Assembly (NCBI GenBank): GCA_964560875.1
Contig: CAZLMW010000223.1
Coordinates: 1-5,879, forward strand
Source of the DNA: CAZLMW01 sp964560875
GTDB taxonomy: Bacteria; Myxococcota_A; UBA9042
Length of the DNA: 5,879 bases
Reading direction: 5' to 3'
Program-made: the position numbers and the translations under genes
The notes under the pieces: generated by a model
The model's database searches: none
What the model was told of the DNA's origin: nothing
Seen by the model: the letters and a program-made list of their open reading frames with translations, nothing else
In this document: positions 1 to 5,879 of the stretch, in pieces
Layout of the letters: each line of letters begins with the position of its first letter
Numbering within the stretch: the first letter of the stretch is position 1

Positions 1-1801
1 GGGTGCGCATGAACGACCAGGTGTCTTCGTAACGATGCTCGCTGAGAATGACGCCACGATCGCCATCGACAATGGCGCGGAACAGCGACTCGCCAAGCCC
101 GCCAGGCCCGTCTTGGATCCCGGCGCGACGGACGGCCGCTTCGTGTTTGACGGCGTAGAGCAGCGCGGCCCCCCACAAGACAGCCGATGACCGCACGTTT
201 TCGGGCATCGCCTTGCCGAGTGTCGCGTAGAGCACCAGCGGCAGCTGACTCGCCAGCTTCGGTTTGGCGGCGAGGGTGGCCTTGAGCGCGGCGGGCAACA
301 GCTTCAGGCCGGGCCTCTTCCAGTGCTGGGCAGCGACCCTTTCGAGCACCGGAAAACGCGCAGGAATCGCCCCGAGTGCCACAGCGAGGCGACGGTAGAT
401 CTCTGGCTCGGGCAGCGTGCCGTCGGTCGGCGCCATGACCGGGCGGCGCAGGTGAAAGTGATTGGCGGGAAAGCTCAGGTTGAAGAACGTCGCCTCGGGT
501 TTTTCGAACTGCGATGACGCCGGCAACACCCAGTGCGCCAGGGCAGCAGTCTCGCTGAGCGCAACATCGACGGCGACCAGCAATTCGAGCTTCGAAAACG
601 CCTCGACGTAGGCCTGGGTGTCGGCTCCGGACCGCACAGGGTTGGCCGAATCGACGATGACGGCCCGGATGCGGCGCGGATCGTCCGTATCGATCTCCGC
701 CGGCAGGATGTTGGGCGGATACAGCTTGCTGATGGGGCGCATTGCCGTAATCGCAGACAGCTCGACGCCATCGCCCGGGTCGCGACTGTGCCCGATGAGC
801 GGCAAGAGGAAACTGTGGAAGTTATTGCCGCCGCGCTTGCCGAGGTTGCCGGTGAGCAGGAAGAGCAGCTTTTCCAGGTAGCTGTTGAGGGTGCTATTGC
901 GGCTCTGTTGGATGCCGAGGTCGGCGCGAATTGTCGCGCTCTTCGCCCCCGCGAGACGATGCGCCACGTCGCGGACCACGGCTTCATCGAGCCCGGCGCG
1001 CGCGCACCCTTTGGCGACGTCGTACCCGGCGAATGTGGTCAAGACAGGCTCGGCGTCGCGGCAGTGCTCGGCGATAAACGCTTTGTCCACGAGGTCGTCC
1101 TGGACGATGACCCCGAGGATTGCGGCAACGAGGTCCGCATCATGACCGGGGCGCACTTGCAGGTGGATGTCGGCCATCTTGGCGGTCTCGGTGACGCGCG
1201 GATCGACGACGACCATGGTGCGATCGGGATCGGCCTTAAGCGCCTTGAGCGTCGCCCGCGCGCGCGGAAAACCGTGTGACTGCCATGGGTTGGTGCCGAG
1301 AAAGAGCGCGAACTCGGCGTTTTCGACGTCCGGCACGACGTGACATGTCTGTTTGCCGAAGAGGCGGCCATTGACCCAGAAATCGCCGGTCTTCTCCTGC
1401 GCGAGCGCCGAGTACACGAACGGCGTCTCGAGCGCCGCGCGAACCGATGATGCGTAGACGCCGGGAAGGTGATTGCCCTGCCCGCCCCCGCCGTAAAAGG
1501 CGATGGCCTTGCCCGAGTGTTGGTCCTTGATGCGGGTCAGCTCCGCGGCGATGCCGGCGATGGCGACGTCCCACGAGACCGCCTCGAACGACCCGTCTTC
1601 GCGTCGCCGCAACGGTTGTGTCAGGCGGTCAGCGTGGTTTTGGTAGCTGTTGAGGCGCGACGCCTTGTTGCAGACATAGCCGTGGCTGTGCGGATGGGCC
1701 TTGTCACCGCGGATCTTGGTGATTTGCCGGCCCTCGACCGCGACTTCAAGGCCGCAGTTTTCCGAGCACAGGATGCAGGCGGTGGGTTGCAGCTGGGACA
1801 T
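1..1801 (-). CDS. Molybdopterin-dependent oxidoreductase, DMSO reductase superfamily (C-terminus cut by window edge)
   Basis: Six hundred codons are visible without a stop; the C-terminal end lies outside the window. The N-terminus has the [4Fe-4S] signature of the formate dehydrogenase/nitrate reductase type, C9-x2-C12-x3-C16-x27-C44, followed by K46. Other superfamily landmarks are FYGGGGQGNH (102-111), FLGTNPWQSH (167-176), VVVDPR (197-202) with TETAKMADIHLQVRPG just after it, LTGNLGKRGGNN (316-327), VDSANPV (383-389) and WVLPASSQFEKPEATF (424-439). These mark the bis-MGD-binding domains. A redox reaction at a Mo/W centre is therefore expected, but the substrate cannot be read from sequence. 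No Tat signal precedes the first Cys, so a cytoplasmic location is likely. By eye, the residue that is Cys or SeCys in NapA/FdhF falls in AQEKTG (134-139) and is not Cys. ATG 1801 is chosen because it places the cluster motif near the N-terminus; the ribosome binding site is weak. The frame stays open upstream, so a longer start is possible. No partner subunit is visible. Confidence 0.93.
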   Translation of the reverse strand, partial: MSQLQPTACILCSENCGLEVAVEGRQITKIRGDKAHPHSHGYVCNKASRLNSYQNHADRLTQPLRRREDGSFEAVSWDVAIAGIAAELTRIKDQHSGKAIAFYGGGGQGNHLPGVYASSVRAALETPFVYSALAQEKTGDFWVNGRLFGKQTCHVVPDVENAEFALFLGTNPWQSHGFPRARATLKALKADPDRTMVVVDPRVTETAKMADIHLQVRPGHDADLVAAILGVIVQDDLVDKAFIAEHCRDAEPVLTTFAGYDVAKGCARAGLDEAVVRDVAHRLAGAKSATIRADLGIQQSRNSTLNSYLEKLLFLLTGNLGKRGGNNFHSFLLPLIGHSRDPGDGVELSAITAMRPISKLYPPNILPAEIDTDDPRRIRAVIVDSANPVRSGADTQAYVEAFSKLELLVAVDVALSETAALAHWVLPASSQFEKPEATFFNLSFPANHFHLRRPVMAPTDGTLPEPEIYRRLAVALGAIPARFPVLERVAAQHWKRPGLKLLPAALKATLAAKPKLASQLPLVLYATLGKAMPENVRSSAVLWGAALLYAVKHEAAVRRAGIQDGPGGLGESLFRAIVDGDRGVILSEHRYEDTWSFMRT

Positions 1802-1826
1802 GGCGGCGCTCGCTTGGCAGGAGCGG

Positions 1827-1991
1827 TCAGCCAACGCATGGCGACCGCGGGGCCTGGCCAAGCTCGCCGTTTTGACGCAGTGCGTCAATGAACTTCGCTG
1901 GAACGTACGAGCCGACCGTTCACTGGCACACGGTTTTGCCGGCCTTGGACAAGCGCATCACGATGAGATCCGGCTTCTTGCCGCTTCCCGA
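1827..1991 (-). pseudogene. Possible remnant of a short reading frame in the intergenic region
   Basis: Between the beta-helix gene and the oxidoreductase, one minus-strand frame reads sensibly on both sides of a TGA at 1920-1922. Before it comes KKPDLIVMRLSKAGKTVCQ with G/C-rich third positions; after it comes TVGSYVPAKFIDALRQNGEL. A TAA at 1992-1994 closes the frame upstream and a TGA at 1827-1829 ends it. No start with a ribosome binding site is apparent. It may be the relic of a small gene, or chance. The rest of the 1802-2025 interval holds only the palindrome. Confidence 0.2.
1872..1888. promoter_or_regulatory. Perfect 17-bp palindrome, candidate operator
   Basis: TTGACGCA-G-TGCGTCAA has two perfect 8-bp arms around one central base. 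It lies about 70 bp upstream of the oxidoreductase start at 1801, in a region with no intact gene. The size and symmetry fit a site for a dimeric repressor, for example of TetR or GntR type. Read on the minus strand, the first arm also contains a TTGACG hexamer that could serve as a -35 element, but no good -10 hexamer is seen 16-18 bp downstream. No regulator gene is in the window. Confidence 0.45.
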
Positions 1992-2025
1992 TTACCCGAT
2001 GACGCTCCGCGGGCGCACAGCACTG

Positions 2026-3147
2026 CTACCAAGCCGGGACAATCGTGTGCATGACCCGTTCGTCCCACGCGATCGCCGGGCGCGCCGGCTTGCCAAACAT
2101 CGCGACACACGCCGCCAACTGGCGACCCTTGGCGAGCGGCACCGGGATCGGCAAACCAGGTCGAGCTTGCCGCAGCAAGTCGCCGGCAAGATGCAACTGA
2201 GAGGCCCAATAGCGATGCACCGGTGGCGCGATGAGGCCGATTCGGCCCGGGCAAGCGGCCGTCGTCTGCGACTGAACCATCGCCGGAGCGAGCACCTGCC
2301 GATTACCGACCATCTCCAGCTGCAGATCCGGCAGCGCCTTGCCCTGCAGTCCCAGCGATACGAGCGCCAGCCGGATCGCGTGCAGGCGCGCATCATTGAG
2401 GAACAACGCACGTCCCTGGCTACCCGACAGGGTGACGAACCACCGCACCGTCTTCACGCCAAGCTTGTCACGGCCCATGCGGTGATGGACGTTGGACTTC
2501 GCGACCTCGACCGAAGCGGCTGGCAACGCATCCTGCACCGGCGCGATCCACGGATCCAAGGTGTAGCGGTTGCCGTCTCCGATGGCAGTGGGATTGCACG
2601 CAGCGCCGCATGCGACGGCGGGTGGCGCGGCTGTGTCCTGCGTCGGCAATCGCACACCGATAAGCGATTCACTCGTGTATTCGTTGCCGATCAAAGACAC
2701 GTTGTTCGTAGCCCCACCGGGGACGCCGCCAGCGTGGGTCTGCGGCACGGTCGCGATCAAGATCGGCGCCTGCGCAACCGACCAATCCTGGCGCCACGCA
2801 AAGAGATTGGCTTCGAATCGCACGTTCTTAGCAGGGTTCATCGGCGCCGACTTGGCGGCTTTCGGCCCGTACCTGCAAACGTTCGTCACGAACACGATGC
2901 CGCCGAAGACGTTCGTGCTCGGATTGGCGTCCGGGCCGAAGCAACACCTCGCAATGGTATGGCTCGGTTTCTTGTAGCCAGCTCCCAAGGTGCCTGAATC
3001 GATCACCCCCTGCTGATTCAGAGCAACGAGCTCTTCGTCCGGCAGCCCGGCTCCGACAATGTTGCCGTCGATCTTGATCTGCGCCCCGTTGTGGATATTC
3101 CACACCGCACAGTCCCGGACGACGTGATCAAAGCCCTGCAGGTACAT
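2026..3147 (-). CDS. Right-handed beta-helix protein, downstream segment after an in-frame amber codon
   Basis: This is the 3' part of the same reading frame as the segment ending at 3217. The frame is open from 3216, so the first ATG (3147) is only a nominal start and has no ribosome binding site. Counting from that ATG, residues 1-30 continue the beta-helix ladder (GFDHVVRDCAVWNIHNGAQI). Further coils are seen at about 80-92 (FGGIVFVTNVCRYG), 108-117 (NVRFEANLFA) and 148-166 (NNVSLIGNEY, then SLIGVRL). Cysteines are frequent (12, 68, 69, 91, 180, 184), as expected of an exported protein. From about residue 224 to 373 the ladder ends and an unrecognised region begins, containing RWFVTLSGSQGRALFLNDAR and ending MHTIVPAW before a TAG stop. 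Codon use there remains gene-like. Either the whole gene is a pseudogene, or the amber is read through or is an error; independent translation of this part is unlikely. Confidence 0.7.
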   Translation of the reverse strand: MYLQGFDHVVRDCAVWNIHNGAQIKIDGNIVGAGLPDEELVALNQQGVIDSGTLGAGYKKPSHTIARCCFGPDANPSTNVFGGIVFVTNVCRYGPKAAKSAPMNPAKNVRFEANLFAWRQDWSVAQAPILIATVPQTHAGGVPGGATNNVSLIGNEYTSESLIGVRLPTQDTAAPPAVACGAACNPTAIGDGNRYTLDPWIAPVQDALPAASVEVAKSNVHHRMGRDKLGVKTVRWFVTLSGSQGRALFLNDARLHAIRLALVSLGLQGKALPDLQLEMVGNRQVLAPAMVQSQTTAACPGRIGLIAPPVHRYWASQLHLAGDLLRQARPGLPIPVPLAKGRQLAACVAMFGKPARPAIAWDERVMHTIVPAW

Positions 3148-3216
3148 GCCATGGCTGTGATTGTAGACGTTGTGGTTGTACGGGTTGTCGCCAGCGTTGA
3201 CGCACTTGGGACCGGT

Positions 3217-4086
3217 CTATTGCGGACAGCAGTTGCCCTGGAGGCCCTTCGAAAGACCGAGGTCGTGGATGGTGCAACCGTCGATGGTGACACGCTGCGT
3301 GCCCGCGCGAAGGTCAATGCCGATGTGGTAGTTCGGCCATCCGCCATCGGCGATGTAGGTCGGGTCGGCGCCCAACCGATGGATGTCGAGGCGCCGCAGC
3401 GTGATGTCTTCACAACCGTTGCCGACCACCACGCCGACCTGCATGTGCGAAAGCTCGATGCCTTCGATGACGATGTGCCGCACCCTTTCTGCCACCCAGA
3501 AGCCATAACACGCGACCGGCAGCTTGGAGGTACCGGCGACGAGGTCGCTGGGCTCATAGGTCACCCGCAGCCGAACCCGTTTGCCCGGCTCGCCGCGGAC
3601 CGTGATGGGTTTGCCCGGCAAGCCAGGGTACTTGAGAAACGCGAGGGCGGTGTGAGCATCGCCGCTCAAAGGTGGCTCAACCTGCGAATAGGGCACGGCA
3701 TGCGTACCGCCAACCACGTTGATGATCGATCCTGGTGCTTTCGCCAACTCAACGGCACGGGTGAAGGTGCGCACAGCGGTCACTTTCGAAATGCCGTCCG
3801 CCGAGTCGGAGCCGGTCGCCGGTGATAGCCAGATTTCGACATCAGGTCCGGACTCCGGAGAGATTCCTTTCCAAGTGCGAGCGCGACACTCCGTGAACAG
3901 CGCGCTGGTTACCGTCGCGGGGCTGGATCGTGTGTAGGTTTCGCTCAAAGCGGAAGCGGCCGGCGTGCCCCATCCCGGCGGGGTCGGACCCACCTGAAGG
4001 TCGGAGCGGCGCACTCCCGCGTGCGGCACAGACACCACTCCACTGCCGCACTCCGCGAATTCACACCCATTTGAACAACTTGTCAC
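3217..4086 (-). CDS. Right-handed parallel beta-helix protein, upstream segment ending at an in-frame amber codon
   Basis: Encodes 289 residues from GTG 4086, chosen because GGAGGAG sits 6 nt upstream and the start leaves a 34-bp gap after the SUMF1 gene. The in-frame ATG at 4209 would overlap that gene by 89 bp. Residues 1-80 are unrecognised and Cys-containing near the N-terminus (4, 8, 13). At 84-131 comes the usual opening of secreted beta-helix proteins: EIWLSPATGSDSADG, then TFTRAVELAKAPGS, then INVVGGTH. Beta-helix coils follow at 202-236 (VRHIVIEGIELSHMQVGVVV, then DITLRRLDIH) and 266-276 (VTIDGCTIHDL). The ladder is cut by TAG just after NCCPQ and resumes directly in the same frame, giving about 686 residues in total. 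The fold is typical of polysaccharide-binding or -cleaving surface proteins, but no catalytic residues can be assigned. No signal peptide is visible from this start, which is odd for such a protein. Confidence 0.75.
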   Translation of the reverse strand: MTSCSNGCEFAECGSGVVSVPHAGVRRSDLQVGPTPPGWGTPAASALSETYTRSSPATVTSALFTECRARTWKGISPESGPDVEIWLSPATGSDSADGISKVTAVRTFTRAVELAKAPGSIINVVGGTHAVPYSQVEPPLSGDAHTALAFLKYPGLPGKPITVRGEPGKRVRLRVTYEPSDLVAGTSKLPVACYGFWVAERVRHIVIEGIELSHMQVGVVVGNGCEDITLRRLDIHRLGADPTYIADGGWPNYHIGIDLRAGTQRVTIDGCTIHDLGLSKGLQGNCCPQ

Positions 4087-4092
4087 GCTGCG

Positions 4093-4099
4093 CTCCTCC
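4093..4099 (-). promoter_or_regulatory. Ribosome binding site deciding the beta-helix start
   Basis: GGAGGAG on the minus strand ends 6 nt before GTG 4086. It is the best Shine-Dalgarno match seen in the window and supports the GTG start over the ATG at 4209, which lies inside the preceding gene. Confidence 0.6.
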
Positions 4100-4120
4100 G
4101 CGGCCGCGTACACGCCAATC

Positions 4121-5365
4121 TCACAGAGTCCGCGAGCATCGGAACTTCTGATGAGCGCGAGGCGAGTCTTGCATCTGCGCAGACGACACGTTGCCGATCC
4201 GAGCCGCATTGATGCCGCTCTGGTATGAAGCTGGGGACATCAACGCAAGGAACGTGTCCACCGCTCCCATGCCGCCATACGCTGGAATCTTCGCGGACGG
4301 ATTCTCAAGGCACTTTCCCGACTCTTGTACGTGGGGGTGGGTTTTGTGCACGACGTCAGAGCGAACGACCGACGCCAGGTGGCCGGGAAGATCCTGTACG
4401 CCGTAGGGGCTCGCGCCCGCGGGATGAGAACCGACGGGCTGGGTAGGTTTGCACGGACAGCCTTTCGCACACACCAGCGCACAGTTGGGCCGCAAACCGG
4501 GGCTTTTCGCGCTCCACGGGAACGGTCCTGCCGATTCGCCACATTTTTCTTTCGGCGCGAATTCACACCCGCCCCGCGCCGCCTTTTGCGCCTGTGAGTA
4601 GGTAGGCAAATCCCAGCCGGAACCAAGCCATTTGCAGAACGTCACCATCCACTTGTACTCAACACAATCCACCGGTGTTGCAGGCCCACCGGCAATGGCG
4701 TTGGGTCGATAGGGGACCGGTTTTGTCGACCGGCAGGTGCTGAACGGACCTTTAGCGCAATTGTGGTGGCAGTTCTCGATGTAGGGGTATGGCTTGGGAC
4801 ATACACCGGCTGCGACGCACTTGGCGTATTGCGCGTTCGTCACGGGATACTTCAGAATCTCAAACGCCGACAGCCAGACCTTTTGAAGTGTCGACCCACC
4901 GAAGCAATTCACTGCGGGATTTCGCCCCACATACGCGGGTCCCGCAGGGATCGTGACCGTCACAGGCGGGATCGCGTGCACCGCGGTCGCTAGCTCCGGT
5001 AGGGCTGCCGGCGGCCACTTCGGGATCGGCACTTTCAGGTCCGCTGGTTTCATGAGCTCCTGGCAATTCTTGGGCCACTTCAGCGGATCGATCTTGTCGT
5101 CGGTGCAGACTTCGGGGCCGGCGTCCGGAGACGCGGTTACCGTGTCGGCCGCCCCAGCGTCGTTGGAGCGTGTCGGGGCAACATCAAGGGACTGCAATGC
5201 GTCAATGGGATCCCATGTGTCAGTGGCCGCATCAACCGCGTCGGCGATGCTGCCGTCGAAACCGCTGTCCACGTCCTTGTCGTCCGTCGGCGGCGGTGTC
5301 GATGCGCAGCCAATACCCAGCAGCGCAGCGGTGACGACGATCCTTGCCTGCGTACCCGTGGTCAT
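4121..5365 (-). CDS. SUMF1/formylglycine-generating-enzyme-like lipoprotein, probably non-catalytic
   Basis: Encodes 414 residues. The N-terminus has one Arg, a hydrophobic stretch (IVVTAALLGIG) and Cys20 in a lipobox-like LLGIGC, predicting a membrane-anchored lipoprotein. Residues 28-85 are an Asp/Ala/Thr-rich linker with no expected structure. A SUMF1 (FGE-sulfatase) domain spans about 135-414: VTIPAGPAYVG (136-146), FEILKYPVTNAQYAKCV (168-184), TPVDCVEYKWMVTFCKWLG (230-248), LPTYSQAQKAARGG (253-266), PFPW (281-284), PVGSHPAGASPYGVQDLPGH (310-329) and the terminal KFRCSR (407-412). The Cys pair that catalyses Cys-to-formylglycine conversion in true FGEs (CHxSYC type) should fall about 25-35 residues before KFRCSR. 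That stretch (about 371-390) has none. The usual GNVWEW is GHLASV here. It is therefore more likely a ligand-binding or structural member than a sulfatase activator. The many cysteines suggest disulfides outside the cytoplasm. It lies 42 bp after the 126-aa gene and 34 bp before the beta-helix gene, probably in one operon. The ribosome binding site is weak. Confidence 0.85.
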   Translation of the reverse strand: MTTGTQARIVVTAALLGIGCASTPPPTDDKDVDSGFDGSIADAVDAATDTWDPIDALQSLDVAPTRSNDAGAADTVTASPDAGPEVCTDDKIDPLKWPKNCQELMKPADLKVPIPKWPPAALPELATAVHAIPPVTVTIPAGPAYVGRNPAVNCFGGSTLQKVWLSAFEILKYPVTNAQYAKCVAAGVCPKPYPYIENCHHNCAKGPFSTCRSTKPVPYRPNAIAGGPATPVDCVEYKWMVTFCKWLGSGWDLPTYSQAQKAARGGCEFAPKEKCGESAGPFPWSAKSPGLRPNCALVCAKGCPCKPTQPVGSHPAGASPYGVQDLPGHLASVVRSDVVHKTHPHVQESGKCLENPSAKIPAYGGMGAVDTFLALMSPASYQSGINAARIGNVSSAQMQDSPRAHQKFRCSRTL

Positions 5366-5407
5366 TCCATCAGCCTACGGTCAAGGCCGTGCGGAAGCGA
5401 CGATTCT

Positions 5408-5788
5408 TTACTTCTGCACGAGGTACACTGTCAGGAGCCCGCTGCATTCGGCCGACACCGCGTTGAGCGAGATACCCAGGACGCCCATCGGCCCGACGCT
5501 GAACGTGGTGTCAGCAATCTCGGATTCCACCGCGCGTAACAGTAGGTGCTTGTCAGTGGTGATCCCGCCGACCGACTCGCACGTTTCGTACCACGCGAAT
5601 TGTTCGGTCAGCACGGGTGATGTGACCAGGCCAACCGTCAGCGTTCCGCCCGCGAAGTCATCGACCCGGACGGCGGCGTAGGCACGAGTTGCGGCTGAAC
5701 AGTCAACCCACATGGCCAACGGGATGTGATCGGTCGATCCAGCAGCTACCTTGAAACGATAGCTCATGATCCACGGGTGAGCGGGCAT
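5408..5788 (-). CDS. Hypothetical 126-aa protein, probably beta-rich
   Basis: No family is recognised. The start ATG 5788 is supported by GGAG 5 nt upstream; a second ATG at 5767 lacks a good site. The protein alternates short hydrophobic strands and turns: HIPLAMWVDC (21-30), AYAAVRVDDFAGGTLTVGLV (36-55), TFSVGPMGVLGISLN and LLTVYLVQK near the C-terminus. This suggests a small beta-sandwich or coat-like fold. Three cysteines are present. There is no signal peptide or membrane segment, so export would need another route. It ends in TAA 42 bp before the SUMF1 lipoprotein gene and is probably the first gene of that unit. Codon use shows G/C-rich third positions, and the opposite-strand frame across it is poorer, so it is likely a real gene. 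Its function is unknown. Confidence 0.65.
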   Translation of the reverse strand: MPAHPWIMSYRFKVAAGSTDHIPLAMWVDCSAATRAYAAVRVDDFAGGTLTVGLVTSPVLTEQFAWYETCESVGGITTDKHLLLRAVESEIADTTFSVGPMGVLGISLNAVSAECSGLLTVYLVQK

Positions 5789-5793
5789 TGCGT

Positions 5794-5797
5794 CTCC
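5794..5797 (-). promoter_or_regulatory. Ribosome binding site of the 126-aa gene
   Basis: GGAG on the minus strand, within TTGGAGACGCA, ends 5 nt before ATG 5788. It decides for this start over the in-frame ATG at 5767. Confidence 0.5.
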
Positions 5798-5827
5798 AAC
5801 CTTGGGATTTCAAGCACGCTGCCACAG

Positions 5828-5839
5828 CCCCCCCCCCCC
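5828..5839. repeat. 12-bp mononucleotide tract (C on plus, G on minus)
   Basis: A run of 12 C (plus strand) lies about 40 bp upstream of the 126-aa gene, one base from a TTGACA hexamer. Tracts of this length slip readily during replication and sequencing, so the exact number is uncertain. The position is compatible with a length-dependent effect on a promoter. No such effect can be shown from one sequence. Confidence 0.85.
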
Positions 5840-5840
5840 G

Positions 5841-5846
5841 TGTCAA
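5841..5846 (-). promoter_or_regulatory. TTGACA hexamer, possible -35 element
   Basis: A perfect TTGACA on the minus strand lies upstream of the 126-aa gene and its operon. At 16-18 bp downstream there is no -10-like hexamer. The nearest one, TGAAAT (5812-5807), is 28 bp away, with the 12-G tract in between. A functional sigma-70 promoter is therefore uncertain in the tract length shown. Confidence 0.25.
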
Positions 5847-5879
5847 CCGCCTGCGGGCCGTCCGGGGGCCGGGGTCCGG

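Noticed and set aside
475..987. 170-codon minus-strand frame
   Set aside because: Out-of-frame shadow inside the oxidoreductase; Arg/Ser-rich low-complexity translation.
533..1279. 248-codon plus-strand open frame
   Set aside because: It is the antisense of a well-supported oxidoreductase frame; its Arg/Asp-rich composition is typical of an opposite-strand shadow in GC-rich DNA.
1888..2997. 369-codon plus-strand open frame, the longest on that strand
   Set aside because: It is very Arg-rich, has no ribosome binding site, and lies antisense to the beta-helix frame, whose coils are recognisable. Its ATG also overlaps the 17-bp palindrome.
3217..3219. Genome-wide reassignment of TAG to an amino acid
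   Set aside because: One internal TAG is not enough. Beyond the terminal TAG at 2026 the same frame no longer reads like protein, so TAG seems to act as a stop there.
3091..3825. 244-codon plus-strand open frame
   Set aside because: Antisense to clear beta-helix coils on the minus strand; no recognisable motif.
4099..4108. CGCGGCCGCG palindrome next to the ribosome binding site
   Set aside because: Short GC palindromes arise often by chance at this composition, and no second copy or flanking structure supports a role.
4087..4209. Upstream ATG at 4209 as the beta-helix start
   Set aside because: It would overlap the SUMF1 gene by 89 bp and adds an Arg-rich stretch that is a shadow of that gene; GTG 4086 has a strong ribosome binding site.
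5366..5407. Possible hairpin ACGG-CCTTGA-CCGT between the first two operon genes
   Set aside because: Only a 4-bp stem and no T-tract on the minus strand; not a credible terminator.
4953..5681. 242-codon plus-strand open frame rich in Ser, Thr and Val
   Set aside because: It runs antisense across two minus-strand genes and the gap between them, and has no motif or good start.
5855..5879. Direct GTCCGG repeats in the G-rich window end
   Set aside because: Six-base repeats in very GC-rich sequence at the window edge; too short and truncated to interpret.

Overview
The window is GC-rich. All convincing coding sequence lies on the minus strand, so transcription runs from high to low coordinates. 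The organism looks like a Myxococcota (deltaproteobacterium-type) member. The grounds are a lipoprotein with a long Asp/Ala/Thr-rich linker behind its lipidated Cys, Cys-rich surface proteins, a SUMF1-fold lipoprotein beside a right-handed beta-helix protein, and strong G/C preference at third codon positions. This is inference from style; no marker gene is present.

Layout in the direction of transcription. (1) 5879-5789 is a leader with a perfect TTGACA hexamer and a run of 12 G (minus strand). (2) 5788-5408 encodes an unrecognised 126-aa, probably beta-rich protein with a good ribosome binding site. (3) 5365-4121 encodes a 414-aa lipoprotein with a SUMF1/formylglycine-generating-enzyme-like domain that lacks the catalytic cysteine pair. 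(4) 4086-2026 encodes a right-handed parallel beta-helix protein. Its single reading frame is interrupted by one in-frame TAG at 3217-3219, giving 289 codons before it and 396 after it. (5) 2025-1802 is intergenic, with a perfect 17-bp palindrome and remnants of a broken short reading frame. (6) 1801-1 is the first 600 codons of a molybdopterin-dependent oxidoreductase of the DMSO reductase superfamily, cut by the window edge.

Genes 2-4 are spaced 42 and 34 bp apart and are probably one transcription unit for envelope or surface proteins. The oxidoreductase is separated from them by about 220 bp, has its own candidate operator, and is probably an independent unit. No tRNA, rRNA, CRISPR array, insertion sequence or convincing rho-independent terminator was seen.

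The points most worth following are the amber codon inside the beta-helix gene, the 12-G tract abutting a TTGACA hexamer, the 17-bp palindrome, the apparently non-catalytic SUMF1 lipoprotein, and the oxidoreductase that seems to lack the usual Cys/SeCys molybdenum ligand.
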